Assembly (NCBI GenBank): GCA_950022655.1
Contig: OX465583.1
Coordinates: 18,155,318-18,219,317, forward strand
Direction: 5' to 3'
Length of the DNA: 64,000 nt
Origin: Alentia gelatinosa
Lineage: Eukaryota > Annelida > Polychaeta > Phyllodocida > Polynoidae
Part shown: positions 24,601-31,377 of the stretch, piece by piece
Layout of the letters: every line of letters starts with the position of its first letter
Position numbering within the stretch: the first letter of the stretch is position 1
Translations under genes and position numbers: made by a program
The notes under the pieces: generated by a model
Seen by the model: the letters and a program-made list of their open reading frames with translations, nothing else
Databases searched by the model: none
What the model was told of the DNA's origin: nothing

Positions 24601-26316
24601 TATTGCAACATGCGTCGGAATCAGCAACACCAAAAGCAGTGTAGTAACACATATCATATGAACTGCGATATTTCTCCAAATCACACCCCAGGTATTCTAC
24701 ATTTCTGTCAACTTAGGTGGTGAAATTCGGTTTACTAGCTGGGTGCTAAACAGGTTGAAAAACATTATAGTGAAGCCAAAATCATGGTATGGTATGGCTA
24801 AACTTTTACCAGATCAGGGAATTTATCGACTGTTTTTACCGTTTTACACACTCCTAGAATGTCCATAATACTTTTATTAATAGAAATTATCTTTACATTC
24901 TACTGCGGTGGTTTATGACTAATACCAAGTTTGGACATTTTCATTTTGGAATTGGTATATATCAGAATGTAAATAAATGTATGTCTATGTATGAGAGAGT
25001 TCGAAATATGCGAGGGGTTGGAAACAATGTACAAATCACCCGAAAGTACCCAAGATTATCGATATGAACGTGAATTACATGACCCAGAATATGATTTGGA
25101 TTCATTATTGTCCATACACTCACAGACATACACGATGGTACTTATTGTCATATGGCACATTATCTCAAACAGAATTATTCTTCCTTTTAGCACTATCAAT
25201 GCATAAATAACAGCACGGTTATTTGCAGGCAGGCTGATAGTGATTATCAAGAAACGTCACGAAATTTCATACAATTGTTTATATGGCATGAGTTGTATTC
25301 GCGGAATAATATCACGAAGCGGAGGTGAGTGATATCTGTAGCAGAAGACAACGAACGCCATGTTTTGGCATGTAAACAATTGTATGAAATTAAGTGACGT
25401 TTAGATTTTATCCTACCCGGTAACATGTTTTTCACTTCATATTTCACCTGTGGCATATAAATGTTCTATGGCATGACCGTGGCATACAGTCACTCCATGT
25501 TAAGTCTATGGAGATTTATATGAGGGGTAGGATAAAGGCATTTATAACATGATAAAGAAGTTATTACTGTTTTCACTGGTATCTTTCCACTAAATCATTA
25601 AAGAAAAATCCCAGGTTTCCTGACGTAGGCTACTGAGCTTTAAAACGCGTGTTACGCCATACGTAATTATATTACACTATGATCCACTTGATTCTAAACC
25701 TATGAGCTGCTATGGCATTTGTTAAGTGCATGGCGAAGATATGTGAGCTGTCACTCATTGACAGCTACAATAGTGACACCTGTCAGTGTCAAAGTCATAA
25801 CATCCGCTCCGGGATCTGAAGCTACCACTGCACACTACATGTTCTCTCGGTATGATTATTGTGATATTAGCTTTATTACTGCAACTCATTCTTTTCATCA
25901 TCAAAAGCCAATACACAACAATAATTGCTTAAAATGAGTAACGGATATCAGGTCGTGAGAAGAGGAGAACCGTCTATATTGTTGAGTCAGAGACCGACAA
26001 GACACAAAGAACTCAGACATAACACTGTCAACAGACATCCAAGATGACGTTCCCGATTCGGTAAATGACGGTAGATAAGTAGTGAACCAGATGAAGTCAG
26101 AGTAATAGCAGAAACATAAACTTGACACGGAGCCAGAACACACACTTACTGGTTTTCAGGAGGTGCAGAGAGTGCAATATCAATATTTTCTTCGACACAC
26201 TCGACCACTCCAGAAAACGGATCAAATTCATCGATAGCGTCCACAAGGTTTTGGACCTCCTCAGCCGTCGGTCCGCCCTGCTCTTGGAACTTGCTTTCCT
26301 TATTTTTGTCCGCCAT
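615..26316 (-). CDS. RASA1: RASA1-like Ras GTPase-activating protein, 5' part (4 exons; 3' part outside window)
   Basis: Join of four minus-strand exons: 26316..26150, 24067..23918, 5638..5503 and 685..615. Every junction is GT-AG and the split codons rejoin in frame. The 174 codons show an acidic N-terminus (1-55), a complete SH2 domain (about 57-151) with the FLVR-type arginine in SYLIRES, and the start of an SH3 domain (ILPYTQIPDTDEL). The PPENQ-WYHG junction, the CGDYYIGG and SDLIGYY blocks, and SH2 passing into this SH3 are characteristic of vertebrate RASA1/p120-RasGAP. In that family SH2-SH3-SH2-PH-C2-RasGAP modules recruit the protein to phosphotyrosine receptors and stimulate Ras GTP hydrolysis at the membrane. 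The second SH2, PH, C2 and GAP domains must lie beyond base 1. The N-terminus is shorter than in the human protein. An additional upstream exon cannot be excluded. Confidence 0.9.
1259..1835. mobile_element. Foldback element with repeat-built arms
   Basis: Both ends are built from iterated ACTCGACC / GGTCGAGT units in inverted orientation. The left end starts TACTGGAGAACTCG (1259) and the right end finishes CGAGTTCTCCAGTA (1835). The interior contains a TTAGGG-like minisatellite. No ORF. The structure resembles foldback (FB)-type elements. Confidence 0.65.
1378..1632 (+). repeat. TTAGGG-like minisatellite
   Basis: Degenerate iteration of gttaggg / gatagggttaagg, with a run of 'gataggg' units near 1549-1581. 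It is interrupted at about 1430-1510 by unrelated sequence. It lies inside the foldback element, so it is more likely an element-borne minisatellite than a true interstitial telomere. Confidence 0.7.
1950..2570 (+). repeat. Dispersed repeat, copy 1
   Basis: Clearly related, in the same orientation, to 5880-6440. Shared blocks include 'tagataccttagata'-like text, 'aggtgtgattgctg', and the end 'acacctgtattcrc'. Identity is high in blocks but not uniform. It has no recognisable coding content and is probably an unclassified non-autonomous element. Confidence 0.6.
4950..5210 (+). mobile_element. Hairpin + TIR MITE, copy E1
   Basis: TIRs are TTATCTCACCCC (5070-5081) and GGGGTAAGATAA (5199-5210). 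The motif TGTTAAGTCTATGG lies just inside the right TIR (5174-5187). To the left, a decayed hairpin (about 4950-5060) keeps the family loop as TTACGAGGCAAAGTTGAGTG. Confidence 0.7.
5503..5638 (-). CDS. RASA1: RASA1 exon 3 (second half of N-terminal SH2 domain)
   Basis: Acceptor TTGCAG precedes 5638 and donor GTCAGT follows 5503. The exon is 136 bases: it completes Arg106 and adds 45 codons. It reads ITAMCGDYYIGG, then SDLIGYY, then a Pro-rich end PVPPPE. This is the C-terminal half of the SH2 domain and the linker to SH3. The phase matches the CG end of exon 2 and the phase-0 start of exon 4. Confidence 0.92.
5672..5830 (-). mobile_element. tRNA-derived SINE, body fragment
   Basis: Matches the body of the full-length SINE at 17080-17418: 'gtagaaatctcaccc', 'acacatttaccgaggtgaga', 'catagacatggta' and 'agaaggattggcctt'. 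The tRNA head is missing. Confidence 0.65.
5880..6440 (+). repeat. Dispersed repeat, copy 2
   Basis: Partner of the copy at 1950-2570, 3.9 kb away across exon 3. Both copies run from a 'gagtatatgagcgtaata'-like block to a 'cgttaggyggc' block and an 'acacctgtatt' end. The ends suggest separate insertions of one family rather than a local tandem duplication. Confidence 0.6.
7386..7546. repeat. Long perfect-type hairpin
   Basis: Inverted repeat with arms of about 75 bases and an apical loop near 7468. The inner arms read CGAACGAGTTC / GAACTCGTTCG, and the outer arms GTGATGACGCC / GGCGTCATAAC. There is no shared family loop, so this is a separate palindromic insertion. Confidence 0.75.
8039..8148. 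repeat. Imperfect hairpin
   Basis: Arms AAGAAAACGTAGTGACTGAG and CTCAGTAGTCACGTTTTCTT flank a partly self-complementary middle (atgccattct / ctggaatggtcat). Non-coding foldback insertion. Confidence 0.65.
8917..8955 (-). ncRNA. Decayed hammerhead-like motif (Penelope-type remnant)
   Basis: The minus strand reads CTGATGA (8952-8946), a short stem-loop (GGAA...TTCC), then GAAA (8928-8925). This is the hammerhead core order. I cannot form a convincing stem I around it, so it is probably a degenerate copy. Confidence 0.35.
10383..10556 (-). mobile_element. tRNA-Thr-derived SINE, 5' part
   Basis: On the minus strand the element starts with a tRNA-like head: box A TTAGCTCAGTGG and box B GGTTCAAGTCC. 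It then passes into the SINE body and stops after about 170 bases. The head matches the full-length copy at 17080-17418. Confidence 0.75.
11640..11932 (+). mobile_element. Penelope-like element terminal repeats (remnant)
   Basis: A block of about 40 bases (GGCCATACATGTGT, then TGAATGGGTTGAGTCAGGAT) recurs directly at about 11653-11686 and 11892-11927, flanking the hammerhead motif. Repeated termini with a hammerhead fit the pseudo-LTR of Penelope-like elements. No GIY-YIG/RT frame is seen here. Confidence 0.45.
11693..11747 (+). ncRNA. Hammerhead ribozyme-like motif, Penelope type
   Basis: Core CTGAGGA (11703-11709) fits CUGANGA. Stem II GACCC/GGGTT follows, then GAAA (11725-11728) and GTC (11730-11732) as the putative cleavage triplet. 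Flanking strands can pair as stem I: TATTGT (11693-11698) with ACAATA (11742-11747), and GCC with GGC. The central ACGT forms a tiny palindromic stem III, as in dimer-type hammerheads described in Penelope-like elements. Strand, fold and activity are predictions. Confidence 0.6.
12416..12501 (+). mobile_element. Very short poly(A) retro-insertion with target-site duplication
   Basis: The 16-base sequence AATTAGTTCACATGTA flanks both sides (12416-12431 and 12486-12501). It encloses about 37 bases plus a poly(A) run ending at about 12485-12487. This is the signature of target-primed reverse transcription with extreme 5' truncation. The source element cannot be identified from so short an insert. 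Confidence 0.75.
12935..12975 (+). ncRNA. Hammerhead-like motif, second copy
   Basis: CTGATGA (12938-12944) is followed by stem II GGTGC/GCACC and GAAA (12960-12963). A palindromic ACATGT could serve as stem III in a dimer, and TTC/GGA could start stem I. The cleavage triplet would be GTT, which is sub-optimal. It is probably a Penelope-type remnant. Confidence 0.5.
13377..13418 (-). ncRNA. Degenerate hammerhead-like motif, third intronic copy
   Basis: The minus strand reads CTTGAACA, stem II GGGC/GCCC, then GAAACGTCGG. The 3' half is well preserved, but the CUGANGA box is changed. Same element type as 11693-11747, decayed. Confidence 0.35.
13680..14520. other. GC-rich, CpG-rich stretch in intron 2
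   Basis: A locally very GC-rich segment with overlapping open frames on both strands, expected from composition alone. It carries GGCGG/GCGGCGG iterations (13840-13890) and GGCAGCAGG-type purine-rich iterations (14230-14520, weaker to 14940). CTCF-like motifs occur at about 13731 and 14258. It may be a minisatellite or an intronic CpG island. No protein family recognised. Confidence 0.5.
15285..15965 (-). mobile_element. SINE with tandemly amplified body
   Basis: The 3' part (about 15285-15420) and tRNA-like head (about 15915-15965) of the SINE family flank about five tandem copies of its body module (15460-15910). Each is about 85-95 bases and carries 'gaaggactggcctt', 'ctaccactgctggg' and 'atgaaggagaaaggtggctg' text. 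The copies have diverged from one another. The head keeps box-B-like GGTTCGAATTCC. Confidence 0.7.
17080..17418 (-). mobile_element. Full-length tRNA-Thr-derived SINE
   Basis: On the minus strand the head is tRNA-like: box A TTAGCTCAGTG, an anticodon loop CTTGTAA that would be Thr-TGT, and a box-B region with some decay (GATTTGAGTCC). A body of about 190 bases follows, then a conserved 3' region with 'gatttgatcaccacc' and 'aaccttgagaaagtctgg', ending 'ttaaatcaaaccaac' and a short A-rich tail. It is the reference copy for the other SINE fragments here. Confidence 0.8.
17815..18108 (+). repeat. GTG-rich minisatellite, left block
   Basis: Iterated units of about 50 bases built from 'gtgtggcaggctgatgtggtg' (split) and 'ttgtgtactgtagtgtggtg'. 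It continues at 18735-19275 after an interruption. Open frames on both strands here are repeat artefacts. Confidence 0.8.
18109..18734. other. Insertion inside the minisatellite
   Basis: Non-repetitive, AT-richer DNA of about 625 bases splits the GTG-rich array. A minus-strand open frame (18672-18388, 94 codons, no recognised domain) lies in it. Weakly similar edge text (aaaaagatcaccaattc / aacaaatcaccatttc) does not form a clear TIR or TSD. Unclassified insertion. Confidence 0.4.
18735..19275 (+). repeat. GTG-rich minisatellite, right block
   Basis: Same unit family as 17815-18108, with more copies and more variants ('gctgctgtgttgt', 'gtagcaggttgat'). Confidence 0.8.
19436..19512 (+). repeat. 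Short tandem repeat 'gccacacggtggcagagagc'
   Basis: About three and a half tandem copies of a 20-base GC-rich unit, with point and single-base differences between them. Confidence 0.75.
20052..21562. mobile_element. hAT-like non-autonomous TIR element
   Basis: The left terminus CAGGGGGGGTGTTTTTCAG (20052 on) is inverted at the right terminus CTGAAAAACACCCCCAG (to 21562). Arms share at least 20 matching bases ending TCATGA. The subterminal motif CACAACTGAAAAACAC repeats at about 21421 and 21491. CAGGGG-type ends are common in hAT elements. There is no transposase frame; a clear 8-bp TSD is not visible. Confidence 0.55.
21031..21156. repeat. Hairpin with 24-base perfect arms
   Basis: The left arm (21031-21054, starts TGTTTAAAATC) and right arm (21133-21156, ends GATTTTAAACA) are exact inverted copies around a spacer of about 78 bases. 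Foldback insertion nested in the hAT-like element. Confidence 0.8.
21945..22128 (-). mobile_element. SINE fragment (3' part)
   Basis: Matches the 3' half of the 17080-17418 SINE: 'gatttaacgttcagttaacc', 'ggtagaaatctcacccc' and 'acacatttaccgaggtgaga'. The head is absent. Confidence 0.7.
22205..22325 (-). mobile_element. SINE fragment (3' end)
   Basis: Only the 3' terminal region of the SINE family is present: 'gattaacgtctagtaa', 'gactttctcaaggttcagc' and 'ggggtcgtgatcaaatcta'. Confidence 0.6.
23398..23675 (+). mobile_element. Hairpin + TIR MITE, copy E2
   Basis: The hairpin at 23398-23517 has its apical loop TTCACAAGGCGAAGCCGAG at 23447 on. The TIR module spans 23534-23675, with TTATCTCACCC(T) and GGGGTGAGATAA ends, and TGTTAAGTCTATGG just inside the right TIR (23637-23650). 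Its arms differ in sequence from those of other copies. Confidence 0.8.
23918..24067 (-). CDS. RASA1: RASA1 exon 2 (first half of N-terminal SH2 domain)
   Basis: Acceptor GCTGACAG precedes base 24067 and donor GTAGGC follows 23918. The exon is 150 bases: one base of the Gln56 codon, 49 codons (Trp57-Phe105), and two bases of Arg106 (CG|G). SH2 hallmarks are visible: WYHG at the start, the FLVR-type arginine in SYLIRES, the SYVLSF strand and VNHF. The exon ends just before the second half of the SH2 fold, which is encoded 18 kb away. Confidence 0.92.
24068..26149 (-). other. RASA1: RASA1 intron 1 (2.1 kb)
   Basis: Bounded by GTAAGTG (26149) and TGACAG (24068). It contains a diverged tandem repeat at about 24100-24360 with units like 'accagcaacaagcatgttagt', and a hairpin plus TIR MITE at 25252-25535. 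No coding signal. Confidence 0.85.
25252..25535 (+). mobile_element. Hairpin + TIR MITE, copy E3
   Basis: The hairpin at 25252-25402 has the loop TATCACGAAGCGGAGGTGAG (25310 on), and arms that include ATACAATTGTTTA / TAAACAATTGTAT. The TIR module at 25408-25535 has TTATCCTACCCG and GGGGTAGGATAA ends and TGTTAAGTCTATGG inside the right TIR. Confidence 0.8.
26150..26316 (-). CDS. RASA1: RASA1 exon 1 (start codon, unique acidic N-terminus)
   Basis: The ATG is at 26316-26314, and 55 codons plus two bases (CA) precede the donor GTAAGTG (GT at 26149-26148). The peptide starts MADKNKESKF and is rich in Asp/Glu, with no recognised domain. The split codon CA|A (Gln56) joins exon 2 to give ENQ-WYHG, matching the residues just before SH2 in RASA1. 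An in-frame ATG twelve codons upstream would lengthen the N-terminus slightly. MADK was chosen because it sits next to a promoter-like region and leads straight into the conserved part. Confidence 0.85.
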
Positions 26317-26600
26317 GTTGAACCCAATCAATCCACCTGAATGTATCACATCATACGATTGAGTAAATGTAAATATCTAATGGAGATGTCTAAGTTTTAA
26401 CATGGAACTGGGCCTAGATATATTTGTTAGCCATCGCGAAAACCGGAAGTAAGCTGTCAGATCCTAAACCGAGGCTCTTCACAACATACGCGATGGCGGC
26501 AGTGAATGCAAAATCACACTCTCCCCCCAGATCTTTCGCGGCGCTATGAGCGGCCAGAGGAAGTAGAGCGCAAGATCTCTGCTGGCAGAGTGGCAAAATC
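26317..26600 (-). promoter_or_regulatory. Probable RASA1 promoter / 5' UTR
   Basis: The region upstream of the RASA1 start codon is locally CpG-richer than its surroundings. It carries an ETS/GABPA-type site ACCGGAAGT (26442-26450), a YY1-like ATGGCGGC (about 26492-26499), and an E2F-like TTTCGCGGCG (about 26535). No TATA box is seen. These motifs are typical of TATA-less housekeeping promoters. The transcription start and any 5' UTR intron are not visible. Confidence 0.5.
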
Positions 26601-27249
26601 AGTGCTCGACCAAAAATCCACTTTTAAGTAAAATTATCTACCGATAATTTTTTTTGAAATGAAGTAATCAGAAAAGAAACATGATTTGGATTTCCGACTT
26701 AATATAACTGGGTATTGTATTTATTTACAGCCCATGCCCCGACAGCATGACAAGACTGATACAGATTTGACCTGCCCTCTATCGTCAGATCTGAAAACAA
26801 GCGACCGAAGGACGTAGGCAGTACAGGTACAGCGCCGAATATCTTTGCTAGGAGTTGTAGTGTGGTATAGTAGGCCAACCTGAGTTTCGTCCAGGGCGAC
26901 GTTTGATCCGGTCTATTTTTGGACCTAAAGGCTATTTCTGCTCTTAAGTTTAAAGAGCAGGGCAATTGTTTGAAAATACAACTTAGGATCCTTTCCCGAG
27001 CTTCACTTGACTGTCAAACCTCTTTGTCATACGGGTCATACCGGTATCATACTAAATGGTACATTGAGAAAACAAGGTATTAAAAACAATCTGATCTAAT
27101 GTTCTACATTTTGTGTTTACTAGATAGCCTGACATGTTTTCTACAGAATAAAGTAAATTATACCCAGATATGAGCACTTCTGTAGTCTTTGTGAAAAGTT
27201 TACTGAGGGAACCTCACCAGTGTAGGAACGTGCGATATATTAAGAATAC
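26601..27249. other. Intergenic between RASA1 promoter and LTR element
   Basis: About 650 bases with no gene, RNA or repeat I can recognise. A minus-strand open frame (26965-26699) has no family features. Confidence 0.4.
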
Positions 27250-27504
27250 TGTTGTACGAGCGATAGGGGGCGACTGGGCGTTAGTGTGAGTGCCAGGGAT
27301 TCCCCCTGAGGCTGTTTCAGCCTTGGGCGCGATGACGTCATCGCAGGGACTCCTGAGTCGTTGCACCTGCGTGAGGCGCTCTCCATAGGTGGAAGACAGA
27401 CTGATTCGGACTTTTGAAGTGGCAACACCATCTCCAAGAGTTAAGTCTCATTATCCTCTAAGGTAAGTTCTCTGATATTAAGGTTCAGATGTAATATTCT
27501 TACA
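27250..27504 (+). repeat. 5' LTR of HhH-Gag element
   Basis: Begins TGTTGTACGAG and ends ATTCTTACA. It carries the CRE palindrome TGACGTCA (27333-27340) and, near its end, a strong splice donor consensus AG|GTAAGT (GT at 27463). Confidence 0.9.
27333..27340. promoter_or_regulatory. CRE/ATF-type palindrome in LTR
   Basis: Perfect TGACGTCA within the longer palindrome CGATGACGTCATCG. It is conserved in the 3' LTR at 31461-31468. This is the binding consensus for CREB/ATF bZIP factors. It lies about 1 kb upstream of the RASA1 start codon. Confidence 0.6.
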
Positions 27505-27526
27505 TTTGGTGCCAGGAGTACTTACC
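27505..27526 (+). other. Primer-binding-like site
   Basis: Directly after the LTR, TTTGGTGCCAGGAGTAC begins with TGG two bases in, as expected for pairing with a tRNA 3' end (CCA). The priming tRNA is not identified. Confidence 0.5.
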
Positions 27527-28116
27527 TATGTGGATTCTGTCTGGTTTATATAGTTTATAAACCAATTTTAGGAACACTTTAAATACTTTTTGTTGAGAGA
27601 AGAAAGGGATCCCCAATTAGGGACATGTGCTCATCCCTCCAGTGAGTGAAGTGGGGATTCAATTTCTTCAAACTCTCCAGGATATTTTTACTCTCCATTG
27701 GAACTCTTTTCATATTATAATTAGGCCATCATTTATTTACATTCATCAGAGGATTTGGACACAAATAAGTGGATTCTGTTATCTTGGATAAATTAGGTCA
27801 AGTGTGACCTTTTTCTGAGATTAGTGGAATCTGTTTAGCCATCTTGGATTGACATTCTTTTTTATAATCCAAGCCATCCTATCAACATCCTTATTATTTG
27901 GGGGCAAGAACATTCACAAAGTGACTGCTGAATATTAACACTTTATCTTCATCTTATTATTTTTTAAGTATTCGTGCCAAGAAATAATTAGGGGTTCTTC
28001 AATTATTTACCCCCCTTCTCACATGTGACCTGGAGGCCATCTTGGATGTTTTAAATATAGCAGTCACTTATCTTTTTGACAAATTGTCACCCCCAACTTT
28101 TGATTATCAAACAAGA

Positions 28117-28872
28117 GGCCAATATTAAGTAATATCTGGCATATTCTAAGTAATTTCCTGGAAGTTCCTATCTTCACATTGTCTCATCTTGGATCTCACA
28201 GAAGAGGATTCTTCTTTGTGTTCTGTCTAGGCCAATATATTCATATACCTGGCAAAACACCTACCTAATATAATTTTCACTGTTTCTGCTTTGACTACAA
28301 GGTAACTGTATAGGCCAATATTTTAATATCTGGCAAAATACTTACCAATAGCAACTTCCACTGTTTCTGATTTGATATTTATATATCTGGCAAAACATCT
28401 ACCTACAGCAACTTCCACTGTTTCTGCTTTGATAACAAGGCTACTCTATAGGCCAATATATTTATATATCTGGCAAAACATCTACCTATAGCAACTTCCA
28501 CTGTTTTTGCTTTGACTACAAATTGTTCTGCATAGGCCAATATATATTTATATATTTGGCACAGCACCTTTACACAGGGATATCATCTAGATATATATTA
28601 TTTTCCTCTAGAAGCATATTTTGTGTGGCAGCTGGGCCCCACCATTTCTATATCTAGATCTAGTTCATAACTGGCCAATATAAATTAATATCTGGCAGAT
28701 ACTATTTTGGAGAACTGTTACTATATTGCAACAAGTTATTTTGTGCATGATCCCAAGATACTCTGGGCCAATATTTTGATATCTGGCATATCTTGGTGCA
28801 ACATTGTGAGCCAATATTTTAATATCTGGCATAACTTGACACAATATTACTAGCCAATGCATAACATCTGGC
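28117..28872 (+). repeat. Array of ten palindromic GGCCAATAT...ATATCTGGC motifs
   Basis: Copies start at about 28117, 28230, 28313, 28371 (left half eroded), 28451, 28535, 28673, 28766, 28810 and 28853. Each is 20-26 bases: GCCA-AT-ATA, a short AT-rich centre, then TAT-C-TGGC. They could form a short stem-loop in RNA. Some copies sit within a longer repeat of about 70-80 bases (caacttccactgtttctgc). The array ends about 255 bases before the Gag ATG. Confidence 0.85.
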
Positions 28873-29127
28873 ATTTCACTGAATGAAAATAACATCTAAC
28901 TGTCCTGCATGCACACACTGCATTAACATCACACCCTTGAGACAGTATCCTGAAAAGTAAGTAAAGAGGGTATAATACAGATAACATAGAATAAGTCAGT
29001 GATTGTGTAGTCCTGCTTTTTGCATTAACACATATCACCTGGCCCTTGTTACCTAACCTCTCGGTTTCATACTGAGACATCCCAGCCTCTTTCTTCTGCT
29101 TTTGGGTGCTTGACCTAAGTCAACAAA

Positions 29128-30726
29128 ATGACTGGGCCCAAGGCGATTTGCATAAATGCAGCAAGCGTTGATGACCTCAAGGCAGTCCCAGGTATTGGAG
29201 CTGCACACGCTCTGGACATCCTTCAGTGCTTGAAGGATTGGGGTCCTTTCTCGGCAGTGGCAGAGATGCTGCCCCATCTCAATCCGGACGTGGGCAGGAT
29301 CCTTCAGGAGGCCATTGTGAATGGCCACATGGTGTTAAACGTGGAGGGCGTGGAAGGCATGAGGCCGACTCTTCCACCTGACATAGACTCATCGTGAGAC
29401 TATGATGCGCTGAAGGCTTCGTGGCAAAAGCTGGCCTCACGTGTCAAACAGCTGGAGGGGGAGAAGAAGAAACGGGACACTGAAAATCCACCCTCGGGAT
29501 CGGGCACCCAGCCGAAAAAGCCTGTGGATGACCCAACAGAAATCTTTATCCGCACATGGGAGGCCTTCCTGCGGCAAAGCCCCCAGTTCCGCCAAGGGAT
29601 GAAATCTCCATTGGGTAAGGCTGGGCTGGACAGCCCAGGACAGGACGAGAGTTGGCTACCATTAGCCCCACCACACCACTCAACACCTGTCCATCAAGGT
29701 GAGGTCAGGGACGACGTGTCCATCCCGGCTGTCCAGCCTAAAGGGCTGGAGCCAGCCAGACAGGTGAAAACAGCTGCAACCATCCCCCATCACACTGATG
29801 CCCATCAGGAATCGGTGAGGAGCCGGAGGCCTGACAGACTGAATGCATCTGAATTTGAGGATTCAGATGACAGTTCTACAACATCCACCAGCAGTGATGA
29901 GGATTATCCAGCCCACTGCCCAAGAGATGGCAGGGATAACAAGCCTCAACAAGGAAAGATCCCAACTTATGACGGCCGTCTAAAGTGGAGGATCTACAAG
30001 GAGCAGTTCACACGAATGGCTCGGAGGTGCGGCTGGAGTCAAGAAGAAAAACTGGACGGCCTAGTACAGCACCTCAGGGATGACGCCCTGATTCACTTTG
30101 GTTCCCTGCCAAAGAAGACCAGGCGTGACTACAAAAGGGTAGCCAAGTCCTTGACGGAGCGGTTCGGTACGAGGAAGCAGCCGGCAACAGCAAGGAGGGA
30201 GCTTCAAAGTCTGCACCAGGAACCAGAAGAAGTTCTGGATGCCTTCACGCAGAGGTGCATGGACTTGGCACGCGAAGGTTTCAGGGGAGATTCAGAGCGC
30301 ACCATTGAGAGGGCGGCAATGGATGCATTCCTGCATGGCTGCTCCAACCAGAGGGCGGCACTTCTTACGGGGGAGAAGAACCTCAAATCCATAAGAGAAG
30401 TGCTGAAGAGTGTAAGGCACTCTATCCACAACTCTCGCTTCATTTTAGGAGACAAAAAAGTGAGAAATGTCTCCTTTGCCACATGTGACAAAGCACAGCT
30501 GGCAGCACCCTCTGCAGTGCTTCTAGCAGAGGACAAGTTGGGGGAACTGAAGGATGAGATGAAGAAGCTTGTCCTTAGTGTACTTGTTGAGCACCTGCAA
30601 CCCCAGCAACTGTCTAGGGCTCCTAGCCCCTATCCAGTCGCAAACCCTGGAAGAAGCCCAGAACACAGCCCTGGAGCCTCAAGAGAGTGCACAAAGCAAA
30701 GAGAACAACAACCAGCAAAAAACTAG
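29128..30726 (+). pseudogene. Gag polyprotein with N-terminal helix-hairpin-helix; one in-frame stop
   Basis: A single frame of 532 codons is broken only by TGA at 29395-29397 (codon 90); CGA to TGA is a likely cause. Residues about 8-50 form a helix-hairpin-helix of ComEA type (LKAVPGIGAAHA). A charged, probably coiled-coil stretch follows the stop (about 91-120). Residues about 250-420 resemble a Ty3/gypsy capsid (KWRIYKEQF, LVQHLRDDAL, SLTERFGTRKQP). No CCHC knuckle is seen. The ATG at 29128 is preceded by a pyrimidine-rich tract and AG. In life Gag packages element RNA; the HhH is a non-specific nucleic-acid-binding fold. Confidence 0.75.
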
Positions 30727-31136
30727 CCAGGAATGGACCAACCGACCCGACTCCATTCCCGGCTGACAAGGGTCGCCCCCCAGAACCCACCATGACGAAG
30801 GGCCGACTAAGAACCATGAAAGCCCTGACAGAATCCCACATGGTGCATACTGTGAAGGATAATGTCATGGTATCCTTCAGTGTCTTTACTTTGCTGTTGT
30901 GCCCCAATCACCATGCAGAGCTGGAGGAGGTAATGCAGAATCTGTGCTTGGACAGGCTGCTTCTGGAAACAGACAGTCTACACCCCTGCCTCCCTGGATT
31001 GTGTTGTCGCCAGCTCTGTCCAGAATCCATCTTGGAGGTAGCCTGGCACATAGGGGAGGTAAGGAACTTGCCTGATAGCACTGTCCTCAGGTTGGCTGTG
31101 AGGAATGCTGAGGTGTTCTCCAGCCCTCAGCACTAG
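30687..31136 (+). pseudogene. C-terminal TatD-like nuclease fragment in -1 frame of Gag
   Basis: An open frame of 149 codons overlaps the Gag end in the -1 phase. Its second half contains HAELEEVMQNL, LDRLLLETDS, and an Ala/Asn-rich end (VRNAEVFSS). This is the order and spacing of the C-terminal part of TatD metal-dependent DNases, where the LLLETD Asp binds metal. The first about 180 residues of a TatD domain, including the N-terminal HxH motif, are missing. TatD-like genes are known near retroelement sequences in invertebrates (TATDN2-like annotations); that is background, not tested here. The N-terminal half may be read-through from non-coding DNA. Confidence 0.6.
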
Positions 31137-31207
31137 GCCCTTAAGTCAGGCCCTGTAGTAGGTAGGCTGGGCTCAATGTCCGGCTCGTAGACCATGTAGT
31201 TGTGTTA

Positions 31208-31267
31208 GTCATACCTGGGAGCTGTTTCAAAACGTGGGTTAAGTCTATGGTTTTGAAACAGCTCCCT
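31208..31267. repeat. Mini-hairpin GGGAGCTGTTTCAAAAC inside the LTR element
   Basis: The perfect 17-base arms GGGAGCTGTTTCAAAAC / GTTTTGAAACAGCTCCC enclose GTGGGTTAAGTCTATG. The core matches the motif found inside the right TIR of the TTATCYYACCCC MITEs. Confidence 0.8.
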
Positions 31268-31363
31268 GGGCTTAATGTCCGGGCTCCAAAGTTAGGACGT
31301 CAAGCTGGGCTTCAAGCCTGGCGCCTCGAAGACCTGAAGGCTGGCCCCTGGCCTTTCAAAAAC

Positions 31364-31377
31364 AGAATTGGGAGGAG
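31364..31377 (+). other. Polypurine tract
   Basis: AGAATTGGGAGGAG directly precedes the 3' LTR. This is the expected position of the plus-strand primer. Confidence 0.6.
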
